DNA from: Cadophora sp. MPI-SDFR-AT-0126
Taxonomy: Eukaryota > Ascomycota > Leotiomycetes > Helotiales > Ploettnerulaceae
DNA: 64,000 nucleotides
NCBI GenBank assembly: GCA_020747065.1
Contig: JAGMVK010000003.1
Coordinates: forward strand, 1,116,001 to 1,180,000
Reading direction: 5' to 3'
Below, piece by piece: positions 63,101 through 64,000 of the stretch. Within the stretch, counting starts at the first letter, position 1; each line of letters begins with the position of its first letter. Below the pieces are notes generated by a model. The model saw only the letters and a list, made by a program, of their open reading frames with translations, searched no databases and was not told the origin of the DNA. Made by a program: the position numbers and the translations under genes.

Positions 63101-63108
63101 ATGGCTAG
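62804..63108 (+). promoter_or_regulatory. Cluster of upstream open reading frames before the GTPase start
   Basis: Three upstream frames precede the main ATG at 63,101. One of 7 codons is at 62,804-62,827, one of 39 codons at 62,891-63,010, and one of 65 codons at 62,911-63,108. The last stop overlaps the main start (ATGGCTAG). If the transcript begins upstream of 62,800 these would be translated first and would lower or condition translation of the main frame. The transcript start is not known, so this is inference. Confidence 0.4.
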
Positions 63109-64000
63109 CATCTTCACTTACGAGACAGAGCCGTCCAGAGTGTCATCTCCGTGGCTAACACCGACCGGTACCCCCAAACCATCTACACCTCAACCGAAAG
63201 GCCAGACAGTGACCAATGCATCGCCGTCCTCGGCACGGTTGGAGGACCATGGTATTACAAGACTCGAAGCGGAGCCTCATGATGGGCCTACCGAGTATAA
63301 ACTTCATTTGTTGCTGAGACCGCGGCGAACTTGTAGGAGTCTTCTTTTGCTACTACCCAGATGCCTCATTGCGACGGCCATGCTTCTAGGCTATGCTCTT
63401 CACGCTCTTTGTGCTGATACTTCTTAGACAGCAGATCATCCACAGGTTCTAGTACGTCTGGGTCCTATCGCAAACTGCATACTTCCAATCAGGCTGCAAC
63501 AACAGACTCGGGTCCAGTTTTGGCGCCTTCAAATCAATCCAGGCAGCATCGTTTCGAGCAACTGACTACTCAACTTCTATGGCGCCTGCAGCAATCATCT
63601 CCATATCATGATGTGTCAACGAGTGAGCTCGTCCTTCCCCAGCTCCCTGATGCTACGAATGGTTTACGAACTCCTGCAAAGCCGGCCAAATTACTTGCTG
63701 GACTGGAACAGAGCCGTGGAGCACTGTACGAGATCGGTGTTTCTGACGACGGAACTTTTGTGGGGTTGACTCGGGATGAGATGAACGAGAGCTTGGCGAA
63801 TCTGCGAGCTATGGCTGCGAGCCTGGGTTGCAATGTGGAAATTGTCAGGATGGTTGTCGTTGGTGACTGCGAATGGCAGGATCCGCCTTCAAATTCTGTA
63901 TCCCAAGATCCCATGAAACTAGAGAAGAGCAGGGCTAGGCGGTCGCAGGAATCCAATGACAAGGGTGACGTCTTGCGTCACGAGGCCCAGCTTTGGGTTG
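63101..64000 (+). CDS. GTPBP1/GTPBP2-like GTP-binding protein, 5' part only
   Basis: Exon 1 63,101-63,332 (MASIFTYETEPSRVSSPW, then GITRLEAEPHDGPTEYKLHL), intron 63,333-63,427 (95 nt, GTAGGA donor, GCTGATA branch, TTAG acceptor), exon 2 from 63,428 to the window end in open frame. Exon 2 includes a QLTTQLLWRLQQSSPYH stretch, GALYEIGVSDDGTFVGL, an ESLANLRAMAASLG block and VVVGDCEW. This N-terminal arrangement is that of the fungal GTPBP1-like elongation-factor-type GTPases; the G-domain itself would lie beyond the window. These proteins are linked to translation and mRNA turnover in animals; the fungal role is less defined. Reading straight through would hit a stop at 63,425, so the intron is required. 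Confidence 0.85.

Overview
The window is from a filamentous ascomycete (Pezizomycotina). The evidence is short GT-AG introns of about 44-130 nt, housekeeping genes typical of that group (PKR1, SMD1, a DHR2-type helicase, YVC1, SEC9, a GTPBP1-like GTPase), and long blocks with the signature of repeat-induced point mutation (RIP): extreme AT content, TpA excess, and reading frames where Gln and Trp codons have become TAA/TAG. I cannot place the species from sequence alone.

Layout. (1) 1-17.2 kb is a moderately AT-rich RIP-mutated accessory block. By reading through RIP-type stops I see relics of real genes: a HET-domain/SET-domain/MYND-finger composite (about 3.33-6.56 kb, +), a Tc1/mariner element with both terminal inverted repeats (8.73-9.98 kb), a gene with 15-nt and 177-nt coding repeats (about 11.46-13.26 kb, +), and a DUF3435 tyrosine-recombinase gene of the Starship-captain type (about 14.12-16.74 kb, -), with a GC-rich imperfect inverted repeat just upstream. 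(2) 17.2-22.7 kb holds two very degraded Ty3/gypsy pol copies. (3) 22.7-25.4 kb is an island of normal base composition with one intact-looking spliced membrane-protein gene that I cannot name with confidence. (4) 25.4-50.9 kb is a nest of RIP-mutated elements: a second DUF3435 relic cut by an LTR, a tandem Ty3/gypsy family (LTR-LTR-internal-LTR, plus a second partial copy), a piggyBac-like transposase, a minus-strand Ty1/copia element with both LTRs, and a second copia-like element inserted into the second gypsy copy. (5) From about 50.94 kb composition switches sharply to gene-rich DNA: PKR1, SMD1, a MITE-like inverted-repeat element, a DHR2/DHX33-type helicase, convergent YVC1, then SEC9, and a divergent GTPBP1-like gene that runs off the window end.

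The right-hand genes are ordinary housekeeping functions: V-ATPase assembly, splicing, ribosome biogenesis, vacuolar calcium release, exocytosis and translational GTPase. They are unrelated to each other in pathway. The novelty is on the left. A mutated captain-like recombinase, oriented leftward at 16.7 kb, points at the HET-SET-MYND relic and the repeat-protein relic, which would fit a dead Starship-like giant element whose cargo included an incompatibility-type gene. That link is inference. The domain calls come from reading the degraded frames by eye; no alignment or search was run. Coordinates in the RIP blocks are approximate.
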